This document shows, one piece after another, positions 1-13,800 of a stretch of 64,000 nt of DNA. How positions within the stretch are numbered: the first letter of the stretch is position 1; each line of letters opens with the position of its first letter. The DNA is taken from positions 171,506 through 235,505 of the forward strand of contig VZRR01012431.1 of NCBI GenBank assembly GCA_013398015.1, read 5' to 3'. Below the pieces are notes generated by a model. That model saw only the letters and a list, made by a program, of their open reading frames with translations. It was not told the origin of the DNA and did not search any database. The translations under genes were made by a program, and so were the position numbers. Source of the DNA: Oreocharis arfaki (Eukaryota > Chordata > Aves > Passeriformes > Paramythiidae).

Positions 1-2200
1 GATTCAAGTGATGCAAAACATTGGTGTAATGACCAGGAAAAGAAGAGTGTCTGGTGCAGGGCTTTAGTAAATTCAACAGAATTCTCACAGAAGATGATTT
101 TACTCCAATATTCTGACCCAACCCTGCAGGTCACTCACTGTATTCACCCCTGTCATGAACCGATTTATGCATTTATTTGTTTATTTTCGATTGTGTCTTG
201 CTGTAATTGCAGCTCATTATCTCTGTTGTGATGAAGCGAGGGGTGAGGATGTCCCGGGAGGTGCTGGCTGATAACAAAAATCACCTTGCATGTGAGCTCT
301 GAGCACCAGCCAGGCCTCCAGAGTGCATTTTTTAATGAGCTCACCCAGTAGAAAGATCCATTGTTCCCTCCACAGACAATTGCTGGCTTGTGCTGTTTGG
401 AGTTCTCTGCTTGGGCAGAATTCTTGGCTTCTGTGGGAATTGTCCTCTGGGTTTGGCTTTTTCTTCAGTAGGTACAAAAAAGGGGAAAAATCACCCGAAT
501 ACGTATTTATTTATTTGTGTATTAGTGATCTAAAGCTTCCACTTTATTGTGTGATGTTTGAATCCTTTTGAGCAAGGATGAGCAAACAACACTTTGTGTT
601 TTTCTCACAGGAGAAGAAAATGTTTCTTAAAATTGAAATCCCCGTCATTCATGAGTCAGGGCTGATTTTAGCAAGGAGTTGATTGGACATGAATTACGTA
701 GATGCTACTCCAGAGTTGAAATTATCTTGGGTTACTGTGGGTATTTTTATCTGTGCAGCTGCAGGATTGAAGGCAGAACTGTGCCTACAGCTCTGCTTTC
801 TGTAAAGAAAAATTTATAACAGAACATTTTAATCTTTTCCTTCAAATATTCAATTAGCAAGCCTTGATTTTTATCTTTTTCTGTCACGCAGACAGATTCC
901 ACCTGCAGTTTGGATTCCCTGACCATACTGGCTTAGGCACCAAATCATTTTTTCCTCTCATTGCATGAAGCGTGTGTGAATTCACCAGGCACATCTGTCC
1001 CCAGATGTGAAGGTCAGGTTTGGTTCAAGGTCGTGGGTTTGGCTGTTCCTGCCTTGGCACCCGGGGTTATTTTGGGTATCTCAAAGTGGAATTGTGCTTA
1101 CACCTGAAACTGGAGCAGAGGGATCTCGGCTGGTCCCGTGTGGGGGCTGCTCGGGCTCCTCTGCCTCACCCTTAACCCTTTTCTCTCACCACAGCCTTGA
1201 TTGGTTTTATTTATTAATATTATTCTTTTCCTAGAAGGCACAATACATTTATTATGAGCTCTGAATGATTTCATTCACGTATTTTTGAAACCCTTGGGGA
1301 AGAGCAGCCGGGAAGTTGTTCCTGTTCTGCCTCTCACCTGATGGATGTGTCAGTGAGTGTCCAGATCCGGGGGAATAATGGACATGACAGTCAGAGATCA
1401 GCTTTGGCTGCTCTGCCCCGTGTAAGGTATTATTAGCTGTGCTGAGCATCCAATCCAGCCAAATCCAGCAGCTAATCCAGTTGTTTAAAGGAAATTTTAA
1501 TGCTGCAGTGTCAGAAATGTTCTGTTAGTGTTTCTGTGTATCTTGTGTGGTGCCTGAGTATTTCGGTTTAACTTGAGTGGCCTTCAGGATGATTTTATTT
1601 GCTGGAGTGTCACTTGGACTGGCCTGAGTAAAGGAATGAAATCAATCTAACAGTGACAGCTCTGGGGAGAACAGACCTGGCTGGTGCTGATGTGTTGGAA
1701 CTCAACACACTGAGCATTATTAAGGCACAGAAGGTGATGTGAAAAGCATTAGTCAGGGGAAAATGATGGACAATGAGTAACTGTTTTTATAAAAAAACTC
1801 TTGCAAGCCTCACAGGGTGGTCTCAGCGTGGAAGACACAAAGTCTGGGAGCTGGGAGTGATTATTTTCTGCAGGAGATGTGTCTGTGTACCTGACTGATG
1901 CGCTCACAAGAACTGTCCTTCATTTAGCAGTGAAGAGATCAGAAGATCCAAATCTCTTCGTGCAGGTTCAGCCCGAAATGAGCTTTCCTGAGCATCCCCA
2001 GGGAGTGTTCCAGGAGCTGGTGCTGGGAGGTGCTGAGCATCCTGCACTGCTGCTGTCCCAGCTTTCAGTGGCTGCTCCTGAAGGAGCAGTTCCTGAAGGT
2101 GGGGGATGCCCTGCTGGCCCTGCCTGTGCTGCTGCAGTGGGGCACAGAGCAGTCCCCTGGCTTTGTCACATCTCACCCTCTGTCCCTCACGACATCGGGC

Positions 2201-2540
2201 ACCCAGGGGCTTTGTCCAGCACCCAGGGGCTTTGTCCTGCATCCAGGGGCTTTGTCCAGCACCCAGGGGCTTTGTCCAGCATCCAGGGGCTTTGTGCAGC
2301 ACCCAGGGGCTTTGTCCTACACCCAGGGGCTTTGTGCAGCACCCAGGGGCTTTGTGCAGCACCCAGGGGCTTTGTCCTGCATCCAGGGGCTTTGTCCAGC
2401 ACCCAGGGGCTTTGTGCAGCACCCAGGGGCTTTGTCCAGCACCCAGGGGCTTTGTTCAGCACCCAGGGGCTCTGTCCAGCACCCAGGGGCTTTGTTCAGA
2501 ACCGAGGCNGTTCAGCGTCCAGGGGCTTTGTCCTGCACCC
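2201..2540. repeat. 20-bp minisatellite, about 17 copies
   Basis: A 20-nt unit (ACCCAGGGGCTTTGTCCAGC and close variants) repeats head to tail about 17 times with few length changes. Variants include ATCC for ACCC and GTGC, TCCT or TTCA at the tail. An N at 2509 lies in the degenerate last copies. Because 60 nt is a multiple of three, all frames stay open and produce the spurious repeat ORFs on both strands. Confidence 0.97.
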
Positions 2541-5500
2541 AGAGCTGCTGCTGGCTCCAGGTGTCTTGTCTTGGCTGATCAAATGGGATATTCCAGCGGG
2601 GGCAGTTCTACCCACGCTGGATTTTCTGCTCTTAAAAACGAAATTCCAGCTGGGAGAATCTCACAGAGCGTGTCCTGAGTTTATCGTTGTAAAAGCATCG
2701 CCCTGGGCTGCACCTTAGAGCATCCACCTGCATAAAATGGGCATTAAATCCCTTGTCTTTCTGTGTCCTTGGGTATCCTGTTGGACACAGCTATTAACAC
2801 CTTTTATAACCCTATTAACCCTCTTTATAACATTCTCTCTCTGTTGTGTGTCACTCTCTGTTGCTCAGAGAAGTTATTGCCATCTCTGTATTGAGTTCTT
2901 CACCTTCAGGTGCTTCTGGAGAACTCTCTGGAGATCTGATTACGCCTTAAACCGGCCAGAATTGGACAAAATGTTTGTTTTACAGGATCTAGATTTCAGT
3001 GGGTCCTCTGGGAAGCCACAGCCCCCCAGTAAAAACCCTTCTCCCTGGGGAGCCTGTGCTCCATGACCAAATTCCTGCCTGACTCGCAACCCAGAAGCTT
3101 TACTAAAAAATGTAATTTTTTTTAAAAAATGTGCACGGATGATGTAAAATGAACATTAAAACACTGCTCAGCACAGATGCCCTTTTACAGCACTGGGGTT
3201 CCTTGTGCAAGGAGAACCATCCCATGCAGCCAGAGGCGGGAGACCCGGAAATAAGGAGATGCCAGCGCTGCTGTATGGGAGCCTTTCACTGCCTGCCCAC
3301 AGAGCACTAACAGAAAAACTTGGAGCCAAGACTTCCCTTGGCAGCAGCTGCTTGATTTCTATTTTTTTTTCTTTTTTTTAAGTTAATTTAAATTATCATC
3401 TCCCGCAGACAACCCTGCCTCAATGTCCTTGGTTTCAGACTGCTCCAAACCAGGCACACGAGGCTGTTCCCGTTGGATGTGAGCAGCTTAAACCCCTGTG
3501 AATCCTTGATTGTGGGGAGGATTTTGGCGGTGCTGGGATTTGATTTATTGGGGGTTTTTTTTCCCCAACAACGTGGTGTTGCTAGAGTTTTCTCTGAGTG
3601 GGACAGCTTGTCCTTATGTATCTTTTTTTTGAAGCGGTGTGGTTGAGGGGGTTGAATATAACCTGAAATAACTGACAGGAATTGGAATATCTGAATGGAA
3701 TGGGGAGGCTGGTGAGTCCCTGGGAATGGGGATACCCCCGGGGTTTTGGGAAGGACCACTGCAGCATTTTGGGATCACAGCTGGCTTCCAGGATTCCTGT
3801 AGCTGGAGAAACAGCTGATTTTACCCATTTTTCCCTAATAAAGATCCATTTCTGAGCCATCAGCCAAGCTGGGGTCACTGGGAACAGATTTCCCTGTTCT
3901 GTGTGCAGCCTTTATGGGAGGGAGCTGGGACAGCACAATCCTGGAAGGAATTCCTTGCTCCCAAGGTGTGAGGAGGCCGCAGAGTTTCCTTGGATGTCCA
4001 GAGTCTGCCAGGGACAAACGTGCAAATTGTGGTTTGAAATGATAATTGTGCAAACAAGACAAGCATTGAGCTCTGAAAGGAGGCAGAACTCTGTGCAGGG
4101 AACAGACTGTTCCTGTTCTCTGGGCAATAATTCCAGTGTTTGGGTTTCTGATTGATTTTTAATTGCTATAAATAGTGCCCTGTGTGGCTGTGTGGAAGAC
4201 TCACAGGGGTTGTGCTGTATTTAAAACATCTTTCTTACCACGCCACTTGGATTTCCAGTTGGTTTCTTTGCTCTTAACCTAATGTACCATCATGCCAAAG
4301 GTATTTCTTTCTGCTTATAATGAGATTTTATTGTTAATTCAGCATTTCACAGGCAGAGAGACTGAAGGGGTGCTGCCATTGATGTTGTCGTCACTGTCAT
4401 TCCCTGCCAGGCTCAGGCTTTGGGAAGTTCAGGTTGGGTTATTTCTGGAGGAACTGGAATTCTCAAGTCACTCACACCAAGCCTGCCTGGAGTTTCTCCT
4501 GTTCGTAATCCCTGCTGAACAAAACGTTGTGGATTCTTTGCACACCTGCTTGGAGAGGAGCCCTGTGAGCGCTCGTGGGGGTGGAGCTCACGGGTCGTAA
4601 TTAGTGGCTGTGACTCTAATGAAGGTGGCAGGGTCACACAAAGACAAACCCCATTTCCTTGGTGTTCGTCTCCAGTGGAAGCTCCCAGAGCTCGGAGCAG
4701 GATTTGGCTGCACTTTGTGCCTTGTGATGCCCCAGAGTGAACAAGAGACCTATTCATGGGCAGAACTTCCCTACAGAGACAATATGGAAAATAAAGAAAT
4801 TGTATCACTTCTTGTCCCAAAACTTATTTCAGTTTGAATTTTCCTCGTTTTCCTCTTCCTGGGTTATAAATCATTTTGCCTCTCTCTTTTATTTTTGGTT
4901 GCTCCCAAGAGATGCATAATGTTTTTAAATAATAGGATGCATATTCAGTGCTTTGGTGTTGCAAAAAACACCTTGGGATTGTATTTTGGGAGTCAGTGGC
5001 TGTGTTGGATGCCTTGACTGTGACATTTCTGTCACAGAAATGTGTGAGAGATCTGCTTTCTGAAATGAATTTTTGAATGTGGCTCACTGGAAAACAAACT
5101 CAGCTGTGTGATATGAATTACCTTTGAAAGCAAAGAATTATAAAAAATGGCCTAAAAGCAGCCCAAAGCTGCTTTAGGTTTCAGCAGCTCCACACCCAGA
5201 CAGAAAATGTTTGTGGTAGGACACGTGAGCTGGGGAAGGTGCACTGATTTTTAATCAATGATCAGAGAGTCCAATTCCATCAGCAGTGCCCCTGTAGGAT
5301 CACTTCTGCACAGCGTTTTCCCTTCCCTTCCCTCTTCATTTTTATTGCAGCTCTTTTTTTTCCTGGTGTTTCATTCTTTATCATCTGTTCCCTTTTCAAA
5401 ATAATTAAGGACTGAAACATGTGATTTATGGCAATTATCTTGCACATTAGAGGGGGGAAATACACAGTTTGTCTGGTTGCTTTGGTGTTTCAGTTTGCAG

Positions 5501-8500
5501 AGTTGATAAGCAGCCCCAATTTCCTGACACATTCATTTTTCAAGTTGTTTCGAGAGAATCTGATGTGACACAGTGAACAAGAGACTAATCTAATTGATCT
5601 TTTAAAATTTTTTTTCCTCTTCTCTTTCTCATCCCTGTCATATTTCTGCTTGGCTTGCTGCATATGTGAATGGGTTTTGTGGTGGAATTTCAATTTACAG
5701 GTGGATATTGAGGCAGGGACCAACGTGTCTTCCCCTTCCTTGTGAAGACAGATTTCAGAATAATGCCCAAGTGTCTCTAACTATGAAGCAAACCTCTCAT
5801 ATCCTTTGGGGAAAGACTCTTGGTATTTGTAGCCAAGCATTTCTGTAGAACACGTGATCATTTTCAATAAACAGCATCTGAACTTGCTTTGGGATATTTT
5901 TATTACTGACTGATCTGCATGAGGTGCCTAAAGAAAGCCACACAGGGTCTGAACTTAATTTGTATTTCGTGCTGCTTAATTCTCATTATACCCTGGAAAA
6001 ACAGACAATTCAGAGGCTGTGAGGGCTGGATCCATTCAGTGAAAACAGGGAAAATGAGCTGGTTTGGTGTTGGCAGGGCTGGCTCGTGGGTGCTGGTTGG
6101 TTGGTTAATTTATGAGGTTCTGATCAGGACACTGAGCTGTGCACAAGGTGGGCTGGTCAGGGCTCTGCTGTGCACTCCCCAGAGCTGATAAGACACACAG
6201 AGATTATCATATCAGCTGCCTGCCCATCGATCATGTTTGATAAACCCAAGTGAGGGCTGCGTGGGGCTGAGCTGCCAGCTGGGGTTAACCCGTGCCAGAG
6301 GTCCCTGATAATCTGTTTTACACCATTTCCATGTTCTTAATATCCACCCATGGCCTCACGTCCCTTTATCAGACCAAACCAAAGCTCAGCTGCCTCGAAA
6401 AGCAGATTGTGGGGTTTTTATTCCTTTTCAAGGGGTAAGGAGTGAAATGTGTGTGGAAGGAAGCTCTGCAGACAACAAGTGCTGTTTGTGTGCTGCTGCT
6501 TTGCACCGAGTCTGGGTCCAGCCATAGGAAGGAGCTGAGCCCTGAAAAGAAAGACCGAGGGGTTTTTTCCTAATCCTGTTTTACCTTGTGGCAAAAGCTA
6601 TTCTTGCATCTGTTGGGTTTTAATAGTGCTGGCCCACGGGCCTTAAAATAGGGATTTATAAATGCCTGGTGACTGAGATGCTGGGAAATCTGATTTCCAT
6701 TGATGAGCTGTCAGCAGCGCAGCGAGGTTTCCTCTCTGTGTGTTCATCTCCACAATCAAGGGGATGGCAGTGGATGGGGACGTGCTTGGAGCTGGGGCCA
6801 GGATTCCTCGTGGCACTGGGGTATGGCTCCTGTTCCTGCTCATAATTGCCATGATTTGGATGACAGTAATCTCCAGTGCCTGGCAGGACTGGTGCCCTGT
6901 TGGACTTGTCACCAACCTAAAGGAAATATTAAAATAACAAGTCAGGCTGGAGCATCACAGGAGGAACACAAGGACGGTCAGTGTTTTGCTCGAGGTAAAG
7001 CAGGATGTCAGGGGCAGAGTTCAGAACAGCTTCATAACTTCAGTAACTCAGGCTGGAAGAACATCCTGTTCCATGCTGCTTTCCCCTAAACCCAATCTCC
7101 ACGCTGTTCTCAGATATTGCTTATTAGATAAGGTTATTTCATGACTCCTCTTGCCTCGCAGAATTTGCCACTTATGAAATGATTCCATTTAGCAGATTAG
7201 TTTCTGTAACTGCATATTGCTTTTCATTAAAATTTCATGGGGCTTTTATTTAACATGCATTGGAGCCTTGTTTATGTGGGACCTGTTGAAAGCAAAGTGG
7301 ATTAGGCCATTTAAGCCATGTATAATCCATTCCCTGTGGACTTTTTCCTCCTGTCTGCCTGGTCCTCATTTCTTCTCCCTGTTCCTGTCCAGCCATCCAT
7401 TCACCCTGCAAGGAGCAGGAGTTCTGCATTTGCTGCACAATAAATTAGCAGCGCTTTAATTGCGTGATAACAAACTTGGTCCAGGCCTCTCCTCAGCTGA
7501 GTTCCAAATTTTGGTCGGTACTGAAAGCCCAGTTTTGGCTCTGGAGCGGTGCCAGTTCTTGTTTGCAGGAGCTGGCTGCTATTTACATGGAGATTTCTCC
7601 CTTGTTTTCGTGGATTGAGGGCAGGTGTTTATTCATTTTGAGGCTCCAATTTGTTTAATTGTGGTTTGTCCACTGTTTAGCTAAGTCAGTAAGGCAATGC
7701 TTGGGTTTAGTCCTTGCCCTTTCCGAGGGTTTATTGTGTTTATTCCCACGTATTACACAGGCCCAGGACTTGCTGGCACTGAATTTGGGGAGGATTTGAT
7801 CTGTTACGGGTTCCACACATTTGCAGGATGGGAGGAAGCACAGAGTCCATGGAATACAAGCTCAGCCACTTTATTCCCAGCTGATTTAATGCCCAGCCAC
7901 ACCATGTGCTGAGAACCATCCCGTTTGTCCCACACCACAGTGCAGGATGCTCTCGGGAGGCTGTGATAAATCTGGGGTTCGGTTTGGGAAAAGTGCTGCA
8001 TCCATCCGCAGGCTCTTTAATTATAGACTCAGCCTGTTGTGTCAGGGAACAGGGGAATTCATTTCTGCTTAGAAATGTTCCCATCCTCACACATTTTTTG
8101 GGAAAAAACACGGAATTTCAGATGCAAATCCGCCTTGGAGTCGTGCAGGGGAGACAGCACATCGTTGGTTTGGGCAGAATTATTGACAGCATTTGCAGCA
8201 TCCTCCTTCTGCGGGAGATTGTTTCCCCCTCAATTTCATCCATTAATTGGCTGTAAATGTCCAGTTTTTATTTTAATGCTCTCTCTACTTATTCCTGATG
8301 TGTCATTTGGCTCTGGGGTTTGAAATAATTTCACTCAGCTCCCACATAAAGCCCCTGGCTTTGGGATTGTTGTGCTCCAGAAGGTTTTTTCAAGGCTATT
8401 TCAGTGGTTCCTTGGAGAACACGGCACTGACCTTGCGGAAATCCCAGCTTGGATCAGCTCCTGCTCACATCTGACCATGCAGGGAGCCGTCACTGAAGTG

Positions 8501-9222
8501 ATGGGAAGCTCAGGATCAAGTGTCAGGAGATGCAGGAGTCACTGCTGAGGATTTTGGGTGGCATTCCCCAGTTCACCACTGACATTCCCATGGGAATTCC
8601 CACCGTGCTTTCACCAAGGCAGGATCTGCAGTGCTGTAAGATCCACTGTAAAATACCTGGGGATGAGAGGAGACAATAACCAGCCGGAGAAGATGCTCAG
8701 AAGTGCAGGATGGAGCCTTTGACCCCTCATTTATCAGGTGGGGTGATGTATTTGAGCTGTTGATCCGTGTCACCGGTGATGGTGGGATCTGCAGGAATGG
8801 TGGGACAGGATAACTCCCGATTCCTGCTTTTTTCTGCTCCTCCCGAGTTCTTGTGGCTTCAAAGGTGCAGCAGAGCCCTTTGGAGGAGCTCTTTGCTGCT
8901 GAAATGGTGCGGATGAAATGGCTCCTCGTGAGTGCTAATAGGTTAATTGTCACTTGTAGCTCTTCTTGATTTTCGGCTTCTTTATCCTGTGAAAGGTGAT
9001 AAAATAAGGCCAAAAAATCCAGAGGCATTTTCCTTTCTAAGCCTCCTTTCTCCAGGCTTCTGAAATGTATTTATGCACAGGGCTCCCTCCTAACAAAGGC
9101 CTCTTTGAGGGTCCTGTGGTCGTCTAACATTCCCTCCTTTCACATGAAATTAAGGGCTGTGATTTACTGCAGTGACCTGAGTGCCTGAGTGCTCTCATTT
9201 ACAGCCAGCCTGTTTTTTTTTT

Positions 9223-9278
9223 NNNNNNNNNNNNNNNNNNNNNNNNNNNNNNNNNNNNNNNNNNNNNNNNNNNNNNNN
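9223..9278. other. Assembly gap of 56 N in a poly-T tract
   Basis: The N run is flanked by T runs on both sides (from 9213 and to 9300). It looks like a long homopolymer that was not resolved, possibly the poly-A tail of a reverse-oriented retroposed sequence. Confidence 0.9.
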
Positions 9279-12200
9279 TTTTTTTTTTTTTTTTTTTTTT
9301 GACGGGAGAATGTTTTTTGTGCCTCCCGTGGGTGCTTTAGTTATGCAAACACCCCTCTGGGCTGGCCGGGTGAGGGCTGGGCTGGTGTCACACAGCTCCC
9401 AGTGCTGGAGTCCCTGGGCTGCGTGGCTTTGCTTTGCCTCTTGCAGTTTTCCCCTCTGGCTTTTCATCCAGTGAAAGAAGAAAGGGCACAGATTTATTTA
9501 TTTTAATTAACCAGTGCATAGATTTCTTTTAGATTTTCTTAGGTGCTGGTGGAGGGCGTGGAGTGGGGAGGCTCTGGGGCGCTCTGTCACAACTTGCTGC
9601 TCAGCATGCTGAGGAAATAACCGTTTTTCATCCCAAAATTCAGGCTGCTTGTCCCAGCTCCATTCCCTAAACCATCCCTGTTACCATGGCAGAGATATTC
9701 AGAGCTGGTTTAGACCTTTGTCCACCCAGACAAGGGACGTGCAACTTGCTCCCCCCACAGCTCCATCCTTCCCCCGGGGAATGTTTGAGGTGCACCTGCT
9801 GTCCCTGGCTCTTTGCAGTAATTTTGGACAGATCCTGGTGGAATTTGGGGTGGAGTTAAACAGAACACGTCCAGGTTTTCCACTTTGCAGCCAGAGGTTT
9901 TTACAAAATAACAGGTATTTTCGGGGTGTTTCATAGAGAATGTTGTTTAAATCAAGGGGGCCATGCAATTCTTTCCTTGTACTGAAAAAATCCTCCTGCA
10001 AAACCCCATTATTTTTTGTAAGGACACTGGTTAACCAGAGAAGAAACCCTGCAATGCAGATGGTGCCCAAAAGCACCAACTATAGCACAAGATTTGGCTT
10101 CTTCTGTAAGACTTGTTAACTAAAACACATATTGGATCCTGTTGGGCTTCTTGCAGAAAAATCTGATTTCCTAGGTGGATTTGGCAGGAGGTTTGTAGGG
10201 CATCACACAATATGGGGCTTCTTCCACCCCTGCTGCCACCTCCTCCTCTCACAGCCTTTCTCCCAAAATTGTTGCTGTGGAAAGCCCAGGAAACTTTCTC
10301 ACTTGAAATATTTCATTCCGTGTTGTTTTAAGGAGAGCGAGGCTGTCAGGGCTGCCCAGTGGGCTTTGGAGTTTCCTTTTTTCCCCCCTGTTTCTTTCCT
10401 TCTGTGGGATCTGCCTTTTCCCTGGCAGGTGGTGGAGGAGGAAGGCTGGGCTGCTACCAGTCCCCAGTGAGAATGTGATAGAGGATTCCATTAAAACCTT
10501 GGTTAATTGGTGACTGTGTGCACTGAGCAGTCTGGGTTTCAGGAGCTCCATAGGTGCCTCTCCCGGGAGCTGTTTTATTGCAGGAATTATAAATCCAGCT
10601 CAGGACAGGGACTTGCACAAGAAGAAAATTGCTGCCTGGAAAAAAGGCCAAAACTGGAATGGGGGAAAAGGAATTGATTCCTTTCCTTTAATCATGATTT
10701 GAGTTTATGTTGGATGCAGCTCCCAGCCCGGAGCGTGACCTTGCTTTGCTGACATTTCATCCTGCCTTTAGCCAGATTAGCTCCACAAGAAAAGATGAAA
10801 ATGCAGTTTTTTCTCAGCGAAACGTGGTGTGGTGGGTCAGGACAGGGGCAGCACGGGGGGCTGCCTGAAAACGTCTCTCCGGCTTGTTCCTGTTTGTTAT
10901 GCTTGGCATGCAGCACAAACTCTCGGAAAAGCGCTGGAATTACCCTTGGCAGTGAAATCCTCCTGCTTAGCGCGGTCTGTGGCGCTTGCCTTTGTTTTAA
11001 GAAGTTTTTCCACTCCGATTTTCAGTGCGGTGCATCCCTTGGATGTGGCACTGCAGTTGCATTGCTCTGTCATCTTCTGTCTCCTTTTCTTCCTCGTATT
11101 TTTATCTGCCCTTGTCTGTCTTGTCCTTCACTCCAGCAGAAACAAAACGCCCTTTGTGGCTGTAAACCCGGCGTGCCAAATACTTTGAATAACTGTAGCA
11201 CTGCACGAGTGAATGTAAAACATAAAAGCGCCAGTAAATTCCTTTTAATGCCATCCTATAACAAGAAGAATTCCCATTTTAATAACTGGGGCAGTGGAAG
11301 GGCTGACCTCGCTGTTTGATGCAACCATTAACTTGCTTGGCTGGGTTCAAAGATTGTGTGTTTAACTCTGCAGCCATTTAGTGTTAATGATGCTGCATTC
11401 ATTAACATCCCAATGAGAGCGCTTTGCTCCTCTTCCTGGGGCAGATTATTCGGTTACCTGAGTCCCTGCTTCAATCCAGGCTGGAATTGAGCTGTTTTAT
11501 TGCCTTTGTTGTGCCCCGGGAAGGGAAGGGCACTGGGAGCACATGGATCGGGCATTTCTGGGGCTGCACTTTGCGCTCTGCCCCACGCACAGCTGGATAA
11601 ATCATTTGGTGTTGTCTGTACAAGGTGGCACGAGAGATTCTGTGCAGCTTTCGTGTCATCATTTCCAGCTGAATTTCCCGGTTTTACCTCCTTTGTGAGA
11701 ATTTTCCTTCTCTCATTCCTGCACTCTGCTTTGCTGGTGGTTGGGGTTGTTACGTGGAATTATTTTGAGCCTAACAGATTTCCCTGCACTACTATCCCCT
11801 TAGAGATGAAAGAGCATAGATCATAAGCGAGGCAATATTAAAAAGATTAATGATTTGATGGATAATTCCAAAAGAACGGGACTGGACTTCAGGAACCACT
11901 TTGAATTTGGGGCACTTGTAGATCATAGTGGGGAGATGGGGAGTGAAAATGAAGCAGCACAGATGTGTAAACTCTCAGAACATAACTGCATCTCCTGCTC
12001 CATATTCCTGGTTTTTCTGGGGGATCCAGGTGATTTCCAGAGGCTGCAGCAAAGCTTTGTTGTACACCTGAAATAGTGTTGGGGCAGCGTGAGCAGCCTC
12101 CGGGGGGTTGGGTTTGTGATTTGTGTGCGTGGAAAACATCCAGCAGGGCTTGTTCCTGGGATCCAGCTCTGTCCTTTCTCTGGGAATTGGGCATCCTGCT

Positions 12201-12631
12201 GCCAGGGCCGTGCTTTGCCCACCTCCCAGCAGCTGCCAGGCACAGCCTGTGCCGTGCAAGTGGGTCAGGTATTATCCAGCTCCTCCTTTGCCCCTCACTG
12301 GGCTGTGCTGGACACGTCTGTGTGGAAATCCGAGCTGGCAGCTGTCCACGGGGATCCCGGATTAGAGTCTGGAGCACCAGGCCATTGTTGGAAAGGCAGC
12401 TCCTGCCCCTGAGCAGGGAGTCGGAGGAGCCAGTGCATCTGTTCCCATGGCAGGGCCTTCATTCTTGGGGATATCTTTCAGTGCGTGGCATCTGCAGGGA
12501 GGTGTGAGACCCTGATGCTGGGTGAGAAGCGGAAAATAACCCTAAGAGGGCTGGGAAAGGGGTTTCCCATTCCATTTGTGCATTCCGTATGAGGGCCTGT
12601 ACAACTGGGAGCTGTGAATCTGGGGTGAGAA

Positions 12632-12762
12632 CCGTGGAATTGATGAATGGTTTGGGCTGGAAGGGACCTTAAATCCCATCCAGTGCCATGGGCAGGGACA
12701 CTTTCCCCTGTCCCAGGGTGCTCCAAGCCCCATCCAGCCTGGCCTTGGACACTTCCAGGGAT
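12632..12762 (-). mobile_element. CR1 LINE 3'-end fragment
   Basis: The sequence TGGTTTGGGCTGGAAGGGAC, followed by CCATGGGCAGGGACACTTTC and CCATCCAGCCTGGCCTTGGA, is the reverse complement of the 3' UTR end of the bird CR1 retroposon. It is 5'-truncated, as most CR1 copies are. Confidence 0.88.
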
Positions 12763-13720
12763 GCTTTTTTTGCATGCTCTCCCTGTGGGTACAGGAAAGA
12801 AAAGGCTTCAAACCCAAAAAAGCCACTTGGTAATGATGAGTTAGTGACCAAGTCTTACTTGGTTGGAAGAGCTGGGGTAATTTTGCTGTCAGGAAATTAG
12901 AAGGCATTTTGGTGAGTTGTGGGAGTGGGATCTGGAGAGTGGAGCAAGGGCCTCTCCTACATTTCTGATCCCAGCAAAGAGTGAATAGGCAGATCCAGCA
13001 GGGAAGGCAGTGCTGAATTCCATCTGGGCTGGGCTGGGTTGGGTTTTCCCCCTTTTTTTCCTGATACTGCGAATGTAGATCTGTTTCCAGCGTTCCACAG
13101 GAATCTGCTGTGGCATTTTTGGGGTCACCATGCCCAAAATGAGGCCATTATTTAGAGAGGATTTGCTGTTAGTGCCAGCTCTGCCTCCTGCTTCGGAAAC
13201 TCCTGGTTTGGGTTTTCGTTTTGGACTGACCCAGGCAGAACAGAAGCAATTTAGGATGAGTGGACAAGCTCTTCTTTCCCATCCAGTGGCTCTGGGATAA
13301 GGAATGTTGATTATTTTACTTCTGTGGTCTGCATTGTGCTCGTGCTTCTTGCAGCCTGCCCGAGCTGCTTTTTTCTCCCGGGGAGGGGCCACGTTCATGG
13401 GATTTCATTGTGGGATCCAGGAATACAGCGTGGCTCGAAATAAACCCCTCCACGCTGGGAGAGAGCTTCCCAGCCCCGCTGTGGTCTTCATTCCAGCAGA
13501 GCAAGCAGTTGTTAGTGGCAGGAGAAATCTCTGCCAGAGATGCAGAAATAGCAGTGTCAGAGCTGGGCAGCTGCGTGGGGGAACTCGAGCGGGCACGGGG
13601 CAGCGGCCCCATCTGTTCCTGATAAAAAATGTAGGGAGAGAAAGTACGGAGAAGTGGAGGGCTGGGAGGTGGCTGCTGCCTCCTTCCCCTGCTCCTTTTC
13701 TGCATCTTCCCAGAGTCTCT

Positions 13721-13800
13721 GAATATCCTGAGCAAGGATCAGCCAAGCCCAACTCCTGGCCCTGCACGGACACCCCAAATCCTGCCCAGCAGAGAGGGGG
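13721..13800 (-). mobile_element. CR1-like fragment, diverged
   Basis: AATATCCTGAG, then AACTCCTGGCCCTGCACGGA and CACCCCAAATCCTGCCC resemble the reverse strand of a CR1 3' end of the 'tcctggccctgca' type. It is short and diverged. Confidence 0.65.

Noticed and set aside
1879..2718. 279-residue ORF with repeated Gly-Phe-Val / Gly-Ala-Leu motifs, and antisense counterparts
   Set aside because: The ORF is produced by the 20-bp minisatellite, which repeats in frame every 60 nt. All frames on both strands are open. It has an N inside and no splice or start context.
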